Assembly (NCBI RefSeq): GCF_947502445.1
Contig: NZ_CANMZW010000039.1
Coordinates: forward strand, 1 to 59,314
DNA length: 59,314 nt
Direction: 5' to 3'
Origin: an uncultured Brevibacillus sp.
Lineage (GTDB): Bacteria > Bacillota > Bacilli > Brevibacillales > Brevibacillaceae
Part shown: positions 43,222 to 52,290 of the stretch, in pieces
How positions within the stretch are numbered: position 1 is the stretch's first letter
Layout of the letters: the number at the start of each line of letters is the position of its first letter
Position numbers and translations under genes: made by a program
Notes under the pieces: model-generated
The model's input: the letters and a program-made list of their open reading frames with translations, nothing else
The model's database searches: none
Told to the model about the DNA's origin: nothing

Positions 43222-44334
43222 ATGAGGGATGAGCGGCTCGGAAAGATTGCTGACAATTTGATCTCGTACAGCCTGGATGTTCAGGCAGGCGAGCATATCT
43301 TGATCATGGTGGTGGACGAAGGGGAGCTGTTGGCTGCAGAATTGGTAAAAAAGCTGTACGCAAAAGGGGCATTTCCGCATCTTCGTTTTGTAAGACCAAA
43401 GGTACAACGTGAATGGATGAAGGGGCTGTCAGATGACCAGCTTGCCCAAATGGTTCAGTGGGAGCAAGAGATGTGGAACGGCATCCACGGGTATATCGGC
43501 ATTCACGGGGAGACAAACGACAGCGAGATGAAAGATGTGCCAGAAGAAAAAAATCGCCTGTATGCGCAGTATTTCCACTCGATCGCTCGGCGTGTGGACA
43601 ACGATATAAAAGGGATTCGAATCAATTATCCCACGGCAGCATTAGCCCAAAAGGCGAAAATGCCTACAGAGGAGTTTGAGGACTTTTATTACGATGTTTG
43701 CTCGCTCGATTATCGCAAAATGTCGATCGCATGTGAACCACTTTATCAGCTCATGGACCAAACTGAACATGTACGTATCACAGGTCCGGGTACAGAGCTT
43801 CAGTTTTCCATCAAAGGAATCGGTACAGCAGTAGCAGTCGGCAAGCGGAATATGCCTGATGGTGAAGTGTATACGTCCCCAGTACGAGATTCAATCAATG
43901 GGACGATCAGCTATAACGTCGCCAGTCAGTATAAAGGCACGACGTTTGATAACATTAAGCTCACTTTCCGTGACGGGAAGATCGTGGAAGCGACGGCTAA
44001 CCATACAGCCAAATTAAATGAGATATTGGATACGGACGAAGGGGCTCGCTACATTGGTGAATTTGCAATCGCATTTCATCCATCTATTTTGCATCCGATG
44101 GGCGACACTTTGTTTGATGAAAAAATTGCTGGCAGCTTCCACTTCACTCCGGGTCAAGCTTATAGCAGAGCAGATAATGGAAATCGAAGTACAATTCATT
44201 GGGACTTAGTCAATATTCAGCGACCTGAGTATGGCGGCGGTGAAATCTGGTTCGATGAAGTGCTGATCAGAAAGGACGGGTTGTTTGTTCATCCGGCGCT
44301 TCTGGGATTAAATCCGCAGCAGCTTCTTCGCTAG
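43222..44334 (+). CDS. M29-family aminopeptidase (AmpS/PepS type)
   Basis: A 370-residue metallo-aminopeptidase: ERLGKIADNLISYSLDVQAG at the start, GYIGIHGETN with a metal-binding glutamate, LGLD-type and HPSILHPMGDTLFDEKIAGS and STIHWDLVNI segments near the end. It removes N-terminal residues from peptides in the cytoplasm. ATG 43222 is nine bases after AAGGAG; the GTG at 43216 is too close. Terminator follows. Confidence 0.9.
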   Translation: MRDERLGKIADNLISYSLDVQAGEHILIMVVDEGELLAAELVKKLYAKGAFPHLRFVRPKVQREWMKGLSDDQLAQMVQWEQEMWNGIHGYIGIHGETNDSEMKDVPEEKNRLYAQYFHSIARRVDNDIKGIRINYPTAALAQKAKMPTEEFEDFYYDVCSLDYRKMSIACEPLYQLMDQTEHVRITGPGTELQFSIKGIGTAVAVGKRNMPDGEVYTSPVRDSINGTISYNVASQYKGTTFDNIKLTFRDGKIVEATANHTAKLNEILDTDEGARYIGEFAIAFHPSILHPMGDTLFDEKIAGSFHFTPGQAYSRADNGNRSTIHWDLVNIQRPEYGGGEIWFDEVLIRKDGLFVHPALLGLNPQQLLR

Positions 44335-44348
44335 CATAAGGAGCAGTG

Positions 44349-44379
44349 GAGGAGGGCATAAGCGCCCTCCTTATTTTTT
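44349..44379 (+). terminator. Terminator after the aminopeptidase
   Basis: GGAGGGC pairs with GCCCTCC, then TTATTTTTTC. Confidence 0.8.
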
Positions 44380-44438
44380 CTTGTTCACTTCCCCTATCGA
44401 TTGCCAGTCGCTATCGCGAATTCTATGCATTCCCGCAA

Positions 44439-44469
44439 AATAACTATGTGTGATTGCATAGTCGTTATT
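44439..44469 (+). promoter_or_regulatory. Inverted repeat before the activator remnant
   Basis: AATAACTATG and CATAGTCGTTATT pair except for a small bulge, around an 8-base centre. It may be the old binding site of the sigma-54 activator whose remnant follows. Confidence 0.35.
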
Positions 44470-44534
44470 CTTGCCTGATATGTGTCTTGAAATGGTATAG
44501 CTAGGTAGGTAAGTCAGGTTAGGTACTTATGTAA

Positions 44535-44821
44535 AGCAAGCCGGGGCTTTTTGAGCTGGCGAATGAAGGCACCCTGGGGCTTGACGAAATTGTCGATCTG
44601 TGATAATGGTCGCTCATTTGCCAGAAATCGTGCATCCCATGCAGCATGCCCATTCTAGACTGAGTGTTACGGAAATCATTCCGTTAAAAGAGGCAATTTC
44701 CATGCTGGAAAATCAATTGCTGACGATGGCACGGGATAAATACAAAACGACGACGAGAATGGCAGAGGTATTGAAAGTAGATCAATCGACTATCAGCCGA
44801 AAGCTAGGAAGGATCAAATAG
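44535..44821 (+). pseudogene. Sigma-54 activator (TyrR/PrdR-like), remnant
   Basis: Two pieces of one activator remain. At 44538-44603 the frame reads KPGLFELANEGTLGLDEIVD, from the AAA+ domain (normally GLFELANxGTLFLDEIGDL), then a stop. At 44600-44821 another frame encodes the C-terminal TyrR-type HTH (VTEIIPLKEAISMLENQLLT, TRMAEVLKVDQSTISRKLGR). The sensor domain, Walker A and most of the AAA+ core, around 350 residues or more, are gone. This is the only trace of an enhancer-binding protein in the window. Region 44380-44534 holds nothing else recognisable. Confidence 0.75.
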
Positions 44822-44925
44822 CATAAATCTTTCCAATTGCGTGAGAATGAGCGGGGAGGAATTCAGATACACTAACGAGAAGTATATGACAGATGAAAGA
44901 GAGTGAAATGATTGGAGTGGTTATC

Positions 44926-45819
44926 TTGTCATTGAAGGCAGAACATACAGTCATCGGATTTGTTGGAACTGGCGTAATGGGAAAAAGCATGGCGTCCCAT
45001 TTCCTGAATGCTGGTTACCAGGTGCTGGTATATACGCGTACAAAGGAAAAGGCTGAAGACTTGCTCGCACGCGGTGCGGTTTGGAAAGAGCGTATTTCCG
45101 ATCTGGCAGCGTCAGCCAATGTGATTATTACGATGGTCGGCTACCCAAGTGATGTAGAAGAGGTGTACCTAGGAGCAGAGGGAATCGTATCCCATGCAAA
45201 GCCGGGTACTTTCTTATTAGATATGACCACTTCCAAGCCGTCCCTTGCGAAAAAGATTTACGAGGAAGCAAAGAACAAATCGTTGTATTCGCTGGATGCG
45301 CCAGTTTCTGGTGGCGATGTTGGAGCGCGCGAGGCCAGGCTGACGATCATGGTAGGTGGCGATCAGGAAGCGTTTGACAGCGTAGAGCCACTGCTGCAAA
45401 TTATGGGCAAAAACGTCGTTCTCCAAGGTGGTCCAGGAGCGGGGCAGCACACAAAAATGTGCAATCAAATCTGTATCGCAACGAATATGATCGGTGTGTG
45501 TGAAGCCATTGCCTACGCAAAAAAAGCAGGTCTTGATCCGACCAGAGTGCTGACAAGCATCGAAGCAGGAGCAGCAGGCAGCTGGTCTTTATCCAATCTG
45601 GCGCCGCGCATGATTGCTGGTAATTACGCTCCAGGCTTTTATATCAAGCATTTCATCAAGGACATGGGCATTGCTTTGGAAGCAGCGAAAGAAATGGGCC
45701 TGTTGACACCAGGGCTGGAGCTGTCCAAATCACTGTATGAGGAGCTCGCTGATAAAGGCGAGCAAGACAGCGGTACGCAAGCGCTGATCAAATGGTTCGA
45801 GGGGACATTGGCACAATAA
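44926..45819 (+). CDS. 3-hydroxyisobutyrate dehydrogenase-family NAD(P)-dependent oxidoreductase
   Basis: A 297-residue beta-hydroxyacid dehydrogenase. The NAD(P) motif is VIGFVGTGVMGKSMASHFLN, the substrate loop DAPVSGGDVGAREARLTIMV, and the catalytic lysine lies in GAGQHTKMCNQI. Substrate (3-hydroxyisobutyrate, tartronate semialdehyde or similar) not resolved. TTG 44926 follows GGAGTGG by five bases and gives MSLKAEHTVIGF; the ATG codons at 44893 and 44908 lie before that site. It sits behind the broken activator, which may once have controlled it. Confidence 0.88.
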   Translation: MSLKAEHTVIGFVGTGVMGKSMASHFLNAGYQVLVYTRTKEKAEDLLARGAVWKERISDLAASANVIITMVGYPSDVEEVYLGAEGIVSHAKPGTFLLDMTTSKPSLAKKIYEEAKNKSLYSLDAPVSGGDVGAREARLTIMVGGDQEAFDSVEPLLQIMGKNVVLQGGPGAGQHTKMCNQICIATNMIGVCEAIAYAKKAGLDPTRVLTSIEAGAAGSWSLSNLAPRMIAGNYAPGFYIKHFIKDMGIALEAAKEMGLLTPGLELSKSLYEELADKGEQDSGTQALIKWFEGTLAQ

Positions 45820-45864
45820 GGAAATTGGCCTCCTTAATCGGTGCGCATGATAGAAGAGGTATTG

Positions 45865-45898
45865 AAAAAGGTTGTCGATTAAGTCGACAGCCTTTTTT
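45865..45898 (+). terminator. Terminator after the dehydrogenase
   Basis: AAAAAGGTTGTCGA pairs with TCGACAGCCTTTTTT. Confidence 0.85.
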
Positions 45899-45929
45899 GC
45901 GTTCTCAGGTACTAGGAAGCATATGAAAG

Positions 45930-45986
45930 CAAAAAAGCTTTTCTGGCAACGGCATGATTTCATGCACGGGTATACCAGAAAAGCTT
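45930..45986 (-). terminator. Nested terminator of the AI-2E gene
   Basis: AAGCTTTTCTGG and CCAGAAAAGCTT form a perfect 12-bp stem; an inner GCATGA/TCATGC hairpin fills the loop. On the minus strand the stem runs into TTTTTT. Confidence 0.8.
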
Positions 45987-46007
45987 GTATATACGTAATA
46001 GCCTGAC

Positions 46008-47036
46008 TTATTGCGTAGAAACTGCTTTCGGAAGAGGCTGCCCCATCTTTTTCACTTCAAGGATGTCCAACAAGAATACGAACGAAGGGATTCCGACGAT
46101 CAGACCCCAAACACCAAAGAAATGCTCGGAGAAGATGAGAACCACGAATGTATAGAAGATCGGCAGATGTGTCTTGGATGCCATCAGTCTCGGATTGAGT
46201 ACGTACGCCTCAAGAGCGTGAATCAGAGCAATGAAGATGAGCAGGTACACAACCGTATGCAGTCCACCGATACTAAATGCGATGGCACTCAGTGGAATGA
46301 GCGAGATCACCACACCAGCGACAGGGATGAGACCCAGTACGAAGATCAAGAGAGCCAGACCGATCAAATTCGGGAAGCCCATGATCCAGAGGGCGATGGT
46401 CGTGAGTATCGAGTTAATCAACGCGATCAGTAGTTGCGTTTCAATCACTTTGCCAAACGTCGTGATAAACTTTTTACTGAAGTACTCAATCTCTGTATAC
46501 AGCCAGGAGAGCTTGCTTCCCCGGAACTGAGCAGTGAATGCGATGACATTGTCCTTTCCTAAAAGGAAGAACAGGCTTAGAATAAGGGCTAAAAACAGAT
46601 TGAATCCCCAATTCTTTACGACCGTCAGAAAATCAAGACTGCTTTTCACGAGACCTTGCATATCCAGTTTTTCCAATGCAGGCATCAAGTACTGCATAAA
46701 CTCATTATCCTGCTGATTCCGAAAGACGTGCTCAATGACATGAATCAGTTGGGCGCTCTGATGGATGAGGGAAGGGAATACTTTGGCCCCTCCTACAACC
46801 AGCAAGGCTGTTAGCACAACATAAAGCGTGACGAGAACAAGCTTTGGACTGATTGGAACAACCTTATGAATCAGCTTGGTGACATGAAAATGCAACCGAT
46901 CCATTAAAAAGGTAACCAGGAAGGTCAAAAGTACGACATTCATCATGCTTCCCAGAGAATAGAGTAGCAAGCAGAATAATGCTAGAATCCCAAAGCGTCT
47001 GACATCTGGTTTTTTCAGGAAGGTGAGCAGATTCAT
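46008..47036 (-). CDS. AI-2E-family transporter (UPF0118 permease)
   Basis: A 342-residue membrane protein of the AI-2E family, with about eight segments in the typical pattern: an N-terminal pair, a soluble middle part (about 90-150), and a C-terminal bundle with IFVLGLIPVAGVVISLIPLS and VLNPRLMASKTHLPIFYTFV. Members export autoinducer-2 or act as Na+/H+ antiporters. Start ATG with AAAGGATG upstream. It diverges from a two-component system that may regulate it. Confidence 0.88.
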   Translation of the reverse strand: MNLLTFLKKPDVRRFGILALFCLLLYSLGSMMNVVLLTFLVTFLMDRLHFHVTKLIHKVVPISPKLVLVTLYVVLTALLVVGGAKVFPSLIHQSAQLIHVIEHVFRNQQDNEFMQYLMPALEKLDMQGLVKSSLDFLTVVKNWGFNLFLALILSLFFLLGKDNVIAFTAQFRGSKLSWLYTEIEYFSKKFITTFGKVIETQLLIALINSILTTIALWIMGFPNLIGLALLIFVLGLIPVAGVVISLIPLSAIAFSIGGLHTVVYLLIFIALIHALEAYVLNPRLMASKTHLPIFYTFVVLIFSEHFFGVWGLIVGIPSFVFLLDILEVKKMGQPLPKAVSTQ

Positions 47037-47105
47037 GGGAACATCCTTTCCAATTTACAAACGTTCTATTCTATTAAAACAGATTACAATAATCTTGTGT
47101 ACTTC

Positions 47106-47172
47106 TTGTGTCCTTTTCCCGCACTTGCCATATTTTAATCCAGAAAATGGGCGGAACACACAAAAGACACAA
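47106..47172. promoter_or_regulatory. Interrupted inverted repeat between divergent promoters
   Basis: TTGTGTCCTTTT and AAAAGACACAA match as an inverted repeat with one missing base, 44 bp apart, in the space between the AI-2E gene and the two-component operon. A weak TATACT lies just after it. A plausible site for the response regulator. Confidence 0.4.
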
Positions 47173-47242
47173 CGAACATCTATACTAATGGCGCAGGATT
47201 TCTCCTGAGCGAGTAAGATGAGCCGAAGGGGGACATCAACAG

Positions 47243-47923
47243 ATGAAACGACAGGTGCTCCTGATTGAAGATGAAAGTCGAATTCGTGAAATCGTTGCTG
47301 ACTATTTCGAGCGGGAGCAATGGATCGTATATGAAGCTGAAAATGGTAGACAAGCAATCGAGATGCTAGAGTCGCTAAGGGTCGATTTGATTATCCTCGA
47401 CATCCTCATGCCGGAAATGGATGGCTGGGCTGTGTGCAAGTACATCCGCGCCAGATCCGATGTGCCCATCATCATGCTGACTGCGAAATCAGAGGATGAC
47501 GATAAAATGCTCGGCTTTGAGCTGGGGGCAGATGATTACGTCACCAAGCCATTCAGCCCGAAAGTGCTTGTAGCGCGTGCCAACACCCTCATGAAGCGGG
47601 TAGAGGGAACCGTGGGCAAAGCCGATCATCTGCTGTGCTTTGGCCACGTAGTGATCAACAAACGGTCACGCCGTATGGAAATCATGGGAGAAGAAATTGA
47701 TCTCACCCCCAAAGAATATGAACTGCTTGTATACCTGATTAAAAACGCCGGAATTGTACTTTCTCGTGAAACTATCATGGATCACGTGTGGGGCTTCGAT
47801 TACTTTGGCGATTTGCGAGTCGTTGATACCCATATCAAGAAGCTTCGCAGCAAGCTAGGCGGCGAAGCACGTCATATCCGAACGGTAATTAAGGCTGGCT
47901 ATACCTTCGAGGAAGAACGATGA
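47243..47923 (+). CDS. OmpR-family response regulator
   Basis: A 226-residue regulator. Receiver: EDE at 9-11, phospho-Asp 53 in LIILDILMPEMDGW, lysine in YVTKPFSPKVLVARANTLMK. The C-terminal winged helix carries LTPKEYELLVYLIKNAGIVL and VDTHIKKLRSKLG. The stop overlaps the start of the kinase gene (ATGA), a standard pair. AAGGGGG precedes the ATG. Confidence 0.93.
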   Translation: MKRQVLLIEDESRIREIVADYFEREQWIVYEAENGRQAIEMLESLRVDLIILDILMPEMDGWAVCKYIRARSDVPIIMLTAKSEDDDKMLGFELGADDYVTKPFSPKVLVARANTLMKRVEGTVGKADHLLCFGHVVINKRSRRMEIMGEEIDLTPKEYELLVYLIKNAGIVLSRETIMDHVWGFDYFGDLRVVDTHIKKLRSKLGGEARHIRTVIKAGYTFEEER

Positions 47924-49695
47924 AGCGGCGGGGGGTAACAGTCAAGCTGTTCGCTATCACCTCATCGCTTTTCCTGTTGTTATATACGATCATTATGCTC
48001 GGTCAGTTACTTTTTTTTGAACAATTTTATCAATCAAAGAAATTGGGAGATCTGGAAAAAAAGCTAAAGACGTTTTCGGAGCACTATGTCTCGAAGCAAT
48101 GGGACGATGAAAGCATGGCAAACGAAGTGTCTTTGTTTATCAGCCGCAATAAAGCGCAAATTGCCATCGTCAGCACAGACGGGAAGGTTAAGGTCGATAA
48201 CCCATTTGGAATCGTCATCCGCAATAAAGCTGGGGAAAAAGTGAAAATCTCCCTGTCTATGTTTCCTGATGTCTATCGAAAGGATTTAATCAATGCGAAT
48301 TTGCATATAGGTGATCACATCGAGGCGGTGGGCGTCTTTGAGGAAGGCATTCCACAGACCCTGTTTTATCCCTTGGTAATCCACAAGTCCGGTGAAAAGC
48401 CAATCGGCAGCTTGAAATCGGGTGGAACGGCAGAGCCGCTAGAGCGGTTATCTGGCGAAATAACAGGAATGCTGCTACCTTCGCCAAATCAATGGAACTC
48501 ACGTCAAGGAATCCTGTTTCTCGTGATCAAAGATTGGTTTCCTCTAACGGAAGCACGCAAAGCAAATCTGGAGAGCGGCAAAGTGATTGAGGAGGAATGG
48601 GTAGAGCCGTGGAGCGGAGTCCGCAGTCTCGTCGTGATTCAACCGGCGATGAAGGATGGCCACGTAACGGATCTCATTATCGCCTCGACATCGCTTCAGC
48701 AAATTAGTGAGGCAAACGACGCTCTGCGCTTGTTCTACATCTATATCGGAATCGGAGGATTCGCCCTGATTCTCTTGCTTTCTCTCATCTTTTCCAAGGT
48801 GGTTTCGAAGCCGCTACTATCTTTGAATAAAAGCGCCTTGCAGATGGCCAAGCTGGACTTTTCCGTAAAATCGCCGATTATGAGAAATGATGAATTCGGG
48901 AGTCTGGCGAGAAGCTTGAATACAATGGCGGAAAAGCTCGATATGACCTTGAAGGAATTGCAGCAAGCAAATGAGCAGCTCCGTGCAGAGATGGACCATA
49001 AGCAGCGGATGGAGCTGATCCAGAAGGAGTTTGTATCCAATGTCTCGCATGAGCTGAAAACGCCGATCAGCATCGTCAAAAGCTTTGCCGAAGGATTAAA
49101 GGATGGCGTCGGAAAGAACAAGCACGATCGTTATATCGAGGTCATTTTGGATGAAACGGAAAAGATGGAAGACCTCGTCAGAGATATGCTGGAGCTGACG
49201 AAACTGGAATCGAAAACGATCAAGCTGAAAAAAAGCTCTTTCTTTGTCAGTGAGCTGATGGAAGAAGTCGTAGATAAGCTGCTGCTCCATTTTAATGAAA
49301 AGGATTTGCAGGTTGTGACGATCTTGGCGAATGAGGAGGCTCTCTACGCCGATCAGGTCAAGATTGAGCAGATTCTGTTTAATATTTTGGTCAACGCGAT
49401 TCGTCATGCGCGTGTCGGCAGTGAGATTACGGTACGAATCGAAGGAAGAGACAATCGCGATTTATCCGTGGCGATTGAAAATGGAGGAGAGCATATTCCC
49501 GAGGATCAGCTCGATCATATTTGGGATCGCTTTTATCGGATCGAGCGCTCACGCAACCGCAAGACTGGGGGAACGGGTCTCGGACTGGCCATCGTCAAGC
49601 ATATCGTAGAATTGCACGAGGGTACGTACGGCGTGCGCAATACAGAGCGAGGGGTTACTTTTTTCTTTGTGCTGCCATGTCACATGTATACGTAA
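47920..49695 (+). CDS. Membrane sensor histidine kinase
   Basis: A 591-residue kinase. Membrane segment 1 at about 8-30, an extracellular sensor of about 240 residues, segment 2 at about 272-292, then HAMP (SKPLLSLNKSALQMAKLDFS), coiled coil, HisKA (FVSNVSHELKTPISIVKSFA, His 377), and HATPase (NILVNAIRHARVGSEI, TGGTGLGLAIVKHIVELHEG). Layout resembles PhoR/ResE-type kinases. The signal is unknown. It is coupled to the preceding regulator. Confidence 0.92.
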   Translation: MKRRGVTVKLFAITSSLFLLLYTIIMLGQLLFFEQFYQSKKLGDLEKKLKTFSEHYVSKQWDDESMANEVSLFISRNKAQIAIVSTDGKVKVDNPFGIVIRNKAGEKVKISLSMFPDVYRKDLINANLHIGDHIEAVGVFEEGIPQTLFYPLVIHKSGEKPIGSLKSGGTAEPLERLSGEITGMLLPSPNQWNSRQGILFLVIKDWFPLTEARKANLESGKVIEEEWVEPWSGVRSLVVIQPAMKDGHVTDLIIASTSLQQISEANDALRLFYIYIGIGGFALILLLSLIFSKVVSKPLLSLNKSALQMAKLDFSVKSPIMRNDEFGSLARSLNTMAEKLDMTLKELQQANEQLRAEMDHKQRMELIQKEFVSNVSHELKTPISIVKSFAEGLKDGVGKNKHDRYIEVILDETEKMEDLVRDMLELTKLESKTIKLKKSSFFVSELMEEVVDKLLLHFNEKDLQVVTILANEEALYADQVKIEQILFNILVNAIRHARVGSEITVRIEGRDNRDLSVAIENGGEHIPEDQLDHIWDRFYRIERSRNRKTGGTGLGLAIVKHIVELHEGTYGVRNTERGVTFFFVLPCHMYT

Positions 49696-49718
49696 ATAGC
49701 GCTGGAAACAGCCAAACC

Positions 49719-49760
49719 AGGCGTAACACCACTGCACATGACAGGTGGGTTACGCCTTTT
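49719..49760 (+). terminator. Terminator after the two-component operon
   Basis: AGGCGTAAC pairs with GTTACGCCT, then TTTT. Confidence 0.75.
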
Positions 49761-49772
49761 GAGTACATCTTC

Positions 49773-49949
49773 CTAGTGGACGGGCCAGTATTGCTGTACC
49801 AAAAGATAGAAGACGACAGCCAATACTGCGGTAGAGACTAGACAAAGAATGAGCGTAACCAACGAGATTTGGCTAAGCTTGTAAGCTACCAGGAAAAAAA
49901 TCGTAAATGCAATATAGGCAATAAGCGTAGTTTCTTCTAAATAAGCCAC
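49773..49949 (-). CDS. Small membrane protein, 58 residues
   Basis: Two hydrophobic segments (LIAYIAFTIFFLVAY and LVTLILCLVSTAVLAVVFYL) and a short polar tail. The GTG at 49949 follows GAGGTG by six bases; an upstream ATG at 49973 lacks a site. No family recognised. Convergent with the kinase gene. Confidence 0.5.
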   Translation of the reverse strand: MAYLEETTLIAYIAFTIFFLVAYKLSQISLVTLILCLVSTAVLAVVFYLLVQQYWPVH

Positions 49950-50107
49950 ATTTGTCACCTCGCCATCTATCATAGCCGATTTCTGCCTGCAAGATCAAAA
50001 GATTTGCTAGAGCAGGATGCTATAGAAAATCAGTTAAAATATGGTAAGTTAAACGAGAGTGAATCATTTTTGCAAAGAGCGTATGGAAGAGAAGGAGAGA
50101 GATAAGC

Positions 50108-50533
50108 ATGGAGCTAACCATATCAACTGTAGCAAAGACCGAAGACAAGCAGTACGTCCGTAACAAATTGATTGCCTATAATTACGCTAACTTTCCCGCT
50201 GAACTAAAAGACATGTATGAAGAAGTAAACCTTTTTGTAAAAGATGCAGCTGGTCAAACCTATGGCGGGCTTGTAGGTGAAATATGCTGGAACTGGCTGG
50301 AGGTTCACTATTTGATTGTTGATGAAAACGTGCGAGGACAAGGCTACGGCAAAAAGCTGCTGATGGCAGCAGAAGACATCGCGAGAGAAAAAGGCTGCGA
50401 TTTTATCAAGCTGGATACGCTTAGCTTTCAGGCGATCGATTTTTATAAACAGCAAGCTTACGAAGTATACGGTGTGATTGAAAACGCAGGTGGGCACACG
50501 CACTATTATTTGAAGAAGAATCTGTTGAAATAG
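50108..50533 (+). CDS. GNAT-family N-acetyltransferase
   Basis: A 141-residue acetyltransferase. Motif A is VHYLIVDENVRGQGYGKKLL, then LDTLSFQAIDFYKQQAYEVY and a C-terminal HYYLKKNL, typical of small GNATs. Substrate unknown. AGAAGGAGAGAG precedes the ATG. Confidence 0.87.
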   Translation: MELTISTVAKTEDKQYVRNKLIAYNYANFPAELKDMYEEVNLFVKDAAGQTYGGLVGEICWNWLEVHYLIVDENVRGQGYGKKLLMAAEDIAREKGCDFIKLDTLSFQAIDFYKQQAYEVYGVIENAGGHTHYYLKKNLLK

Positions 50534-50628
50534 CGTAACGTCAGGAGGAGACAAATATAAATTGTTGCCGCCTACTTAAATTGATAAAATAGTAAATATT
50601 GGATAATCAGGAATGGAGGAGAAATCCA

Positions 50629-52248
50629 TTGAAAAAGAAAATGAAAGTGGCAACGAATCTTTTCCTCGCGGCCGGTGTGCTGGCATCGTCTTCGGGTATT
50701 GTTCATGCGGCAGAAGCAAAGCCGCAGACTTCCACAGCCGCATCTGAAAAACGCCTGCTCCGGTTAAATATGTCAGATAGTATATATACGGCTGATCCTG
50801 CACTGGCGGAGGACGCAAGCTCGACCGCTCTCGCAAGAGCGACCTTTGACGGCTTGACGCGAGTGGGACCCGATGGAAAAATTCAGCTCTCTGTGGCACA
50901 AAAGATAGATGTATCCGATGACCTGAAAACGTACACGATTCACTTGCGGGATACAAAATGGAGCAACGGTGATCCTGTTACTGCTGGTGATTTCGAATAC
51001 GCTTGGAAGCGAATGCTTGATCCCGAAAAGGGGAGTAATTATGCCTACATGCTGTATTACCTTCAAAATGCTGAAAAAGCGAACCTTGGAACGCTCGGCT
51101 TGGACAAGGTCGGCGTCACTGCGGTCGATGCGAAAACGTTGAAAGTAACCTTGGAGCAGCCTGCCCCTTTTTTTACGGAATTACTAACACTTCCTAGCTA
51201 CTATCCTGTGAACAAAAAAGTAGTAGAGGCAAACCCGTTATGGGCAGAAAACGCTTCTACACATGTAGGAAATGGACCTTTTACGATTGAGACATGGACA
51301 CGACAGGAAAAACTGGTCCTGGTAAAAAACAAGCATTATTGGGATCATGCGGCAGTCAAGCTGGATAAGCTGGATTTCACCATGATTCGCGGTGAGAATG
51401 AGGAGCTTACTCTGTTTGAGGAGGGCAAGCTGGATTGGGCGGGAGCTCCTCTCAATGCTTTGCCAGTGGGAGCAAAGTCAGCTTTGAAGCAAAAAGGCTT
51501 ACTGCAGAAACAACCGATTGCAGGCGTATATTGGTACAAATTTAATACGGAGAAACAGCCATTTACCAATGTAAAGATTCGGAGGGCTTTTGCTTATGCC
51601 ATCAATCGGCAGGAGCTGGTAGACAGCTTGCTAGATTCGGTTCAATATCCGGCAATGGGAGTCGTTCCGTTAACGACGTCGCTTAAAAAGGAAGGGTACT
51701 TCAAAGATAATGACAAAGAGACGGCCAAAAAGCTGCTTGCAGAAGGGATGAAGGAGCTGGGTCTGACAAAGCTACCACCCCTTTCTCTTTCCTTTAACCA
51801 ATCGGATGCCCATCGAGTCATTGCAGAAACGATCCAAAAGCAATGGAAAGACTCTCTTGGCGTAGATGTGGCTTTGGAGGGCAAGGAGTGGAAGGCCCAT
51901 TTAGACAATATGCGCGATGGACAGTACCAAATCGGTCGTATGGGCTGGGTAGGCGACCTAAATGATCCGATCAATTACTTGGAGCTATTCAAGGACAAGT
52001 ATGGAGATTTAAATGATACCTACTGGGCCAGCAGCAAGTATCAGGAGCTGCTGAACCAATCAGCAACAGAAAAAGACCCTGAAAAACGCAAGCAATTGCT
52101 GGCGGCTGCTGAAGCCATCATCATGGATGAAATGCCAGTGGTTCCGATCTATTTCTTTACCAGTCAGTGGGTACAAAAGAAAGAGCTAAAAGGCGTAGTA
52201 ATGGACGGACTCGGGAATATCGACTACAAATGGGCTCATAAAGAATAA
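50629..52248 (+). CDS. OppA-like peptide-binding protein lacking a lipobox
   Basis: A 539-residue SBP_bac_5 protein, clearly related to the one at 7065 (shared WSNGDPVTAGDF, AFAYAINRQELVDSLL, PLTTSLKKEGYFKDND). The signal peptide reads LFLAAGVLASSSGIVHAAEA: where the paralogue has a lipobox cysteine, this one has serines, and VHA-AE is a good signal peptidase I site. So it should be secreted free rather than anchored, unusual for a Gram-positive binding protein. The TTG at 50629 follows GGAGGAG by eight bases. No permease genes are adjacent; a terminator follows. Confidence 0.88.
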   Translation: MKKKMKVATNLFLAAGVLASSSGIVHAAEAKPQTSTAASEKRLLRLNMSDSIYTADPALAEDASSTALARATFDGLTRVGPDGKIQLSVAQKIDVSDDLKTYTIHLRDTKWSNGDPVTAGDFEYAWKRMLDPEKGSNYAYMLYYLQNAEKANLGTLGLDKVGVTAVDAKTLKVTLEQPAPFFTELLTLPSYYPVNKKVVEANPLWAENASTHVGNGPFTIETWTRQEKLVLVKNKHYWDHAAVKLDKLDFTMIRGENEELTLFEEGKLDWAGAPLNALPVGAKSALKQKGLLQKQPIAGVYWYKFNTEKQPFTNVKIRRAFAYAINRQELVDSLLDSVQYPAMGVVPLTTSLKKEGYFKDNDKETAKKLLAEGMKELGLTKLPPLSLSFNQSDAHRVIAETIQKQWKDSLGVDVALEGKEWKAHLDNMRDGQYQIGRMGWVGDLNDPINYLELFKDKYGDLNDTYWASSKYQELLNQSATEKDPEKRKQLLAAAEAIIMDEMPVVPIYFFTSQWVQKKELKGVVMDGLGNIDYKWAHKE

Positions 52249-52250
52249 AA

Positions 52251-52286
52251 AGAGAAGCTCCTTCTGATCAAAGAAGGGGCTTCTCT
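52251..52286. terminator. Bidirectional hairpin terminator
   Basis: AGAGAAGCTCCTTCT pairs with AGAAGGGGCTTCTCT, one mismatch, between convergent genes. Confidence 0.75.
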
Positions 52287-52290
52287 TGCG

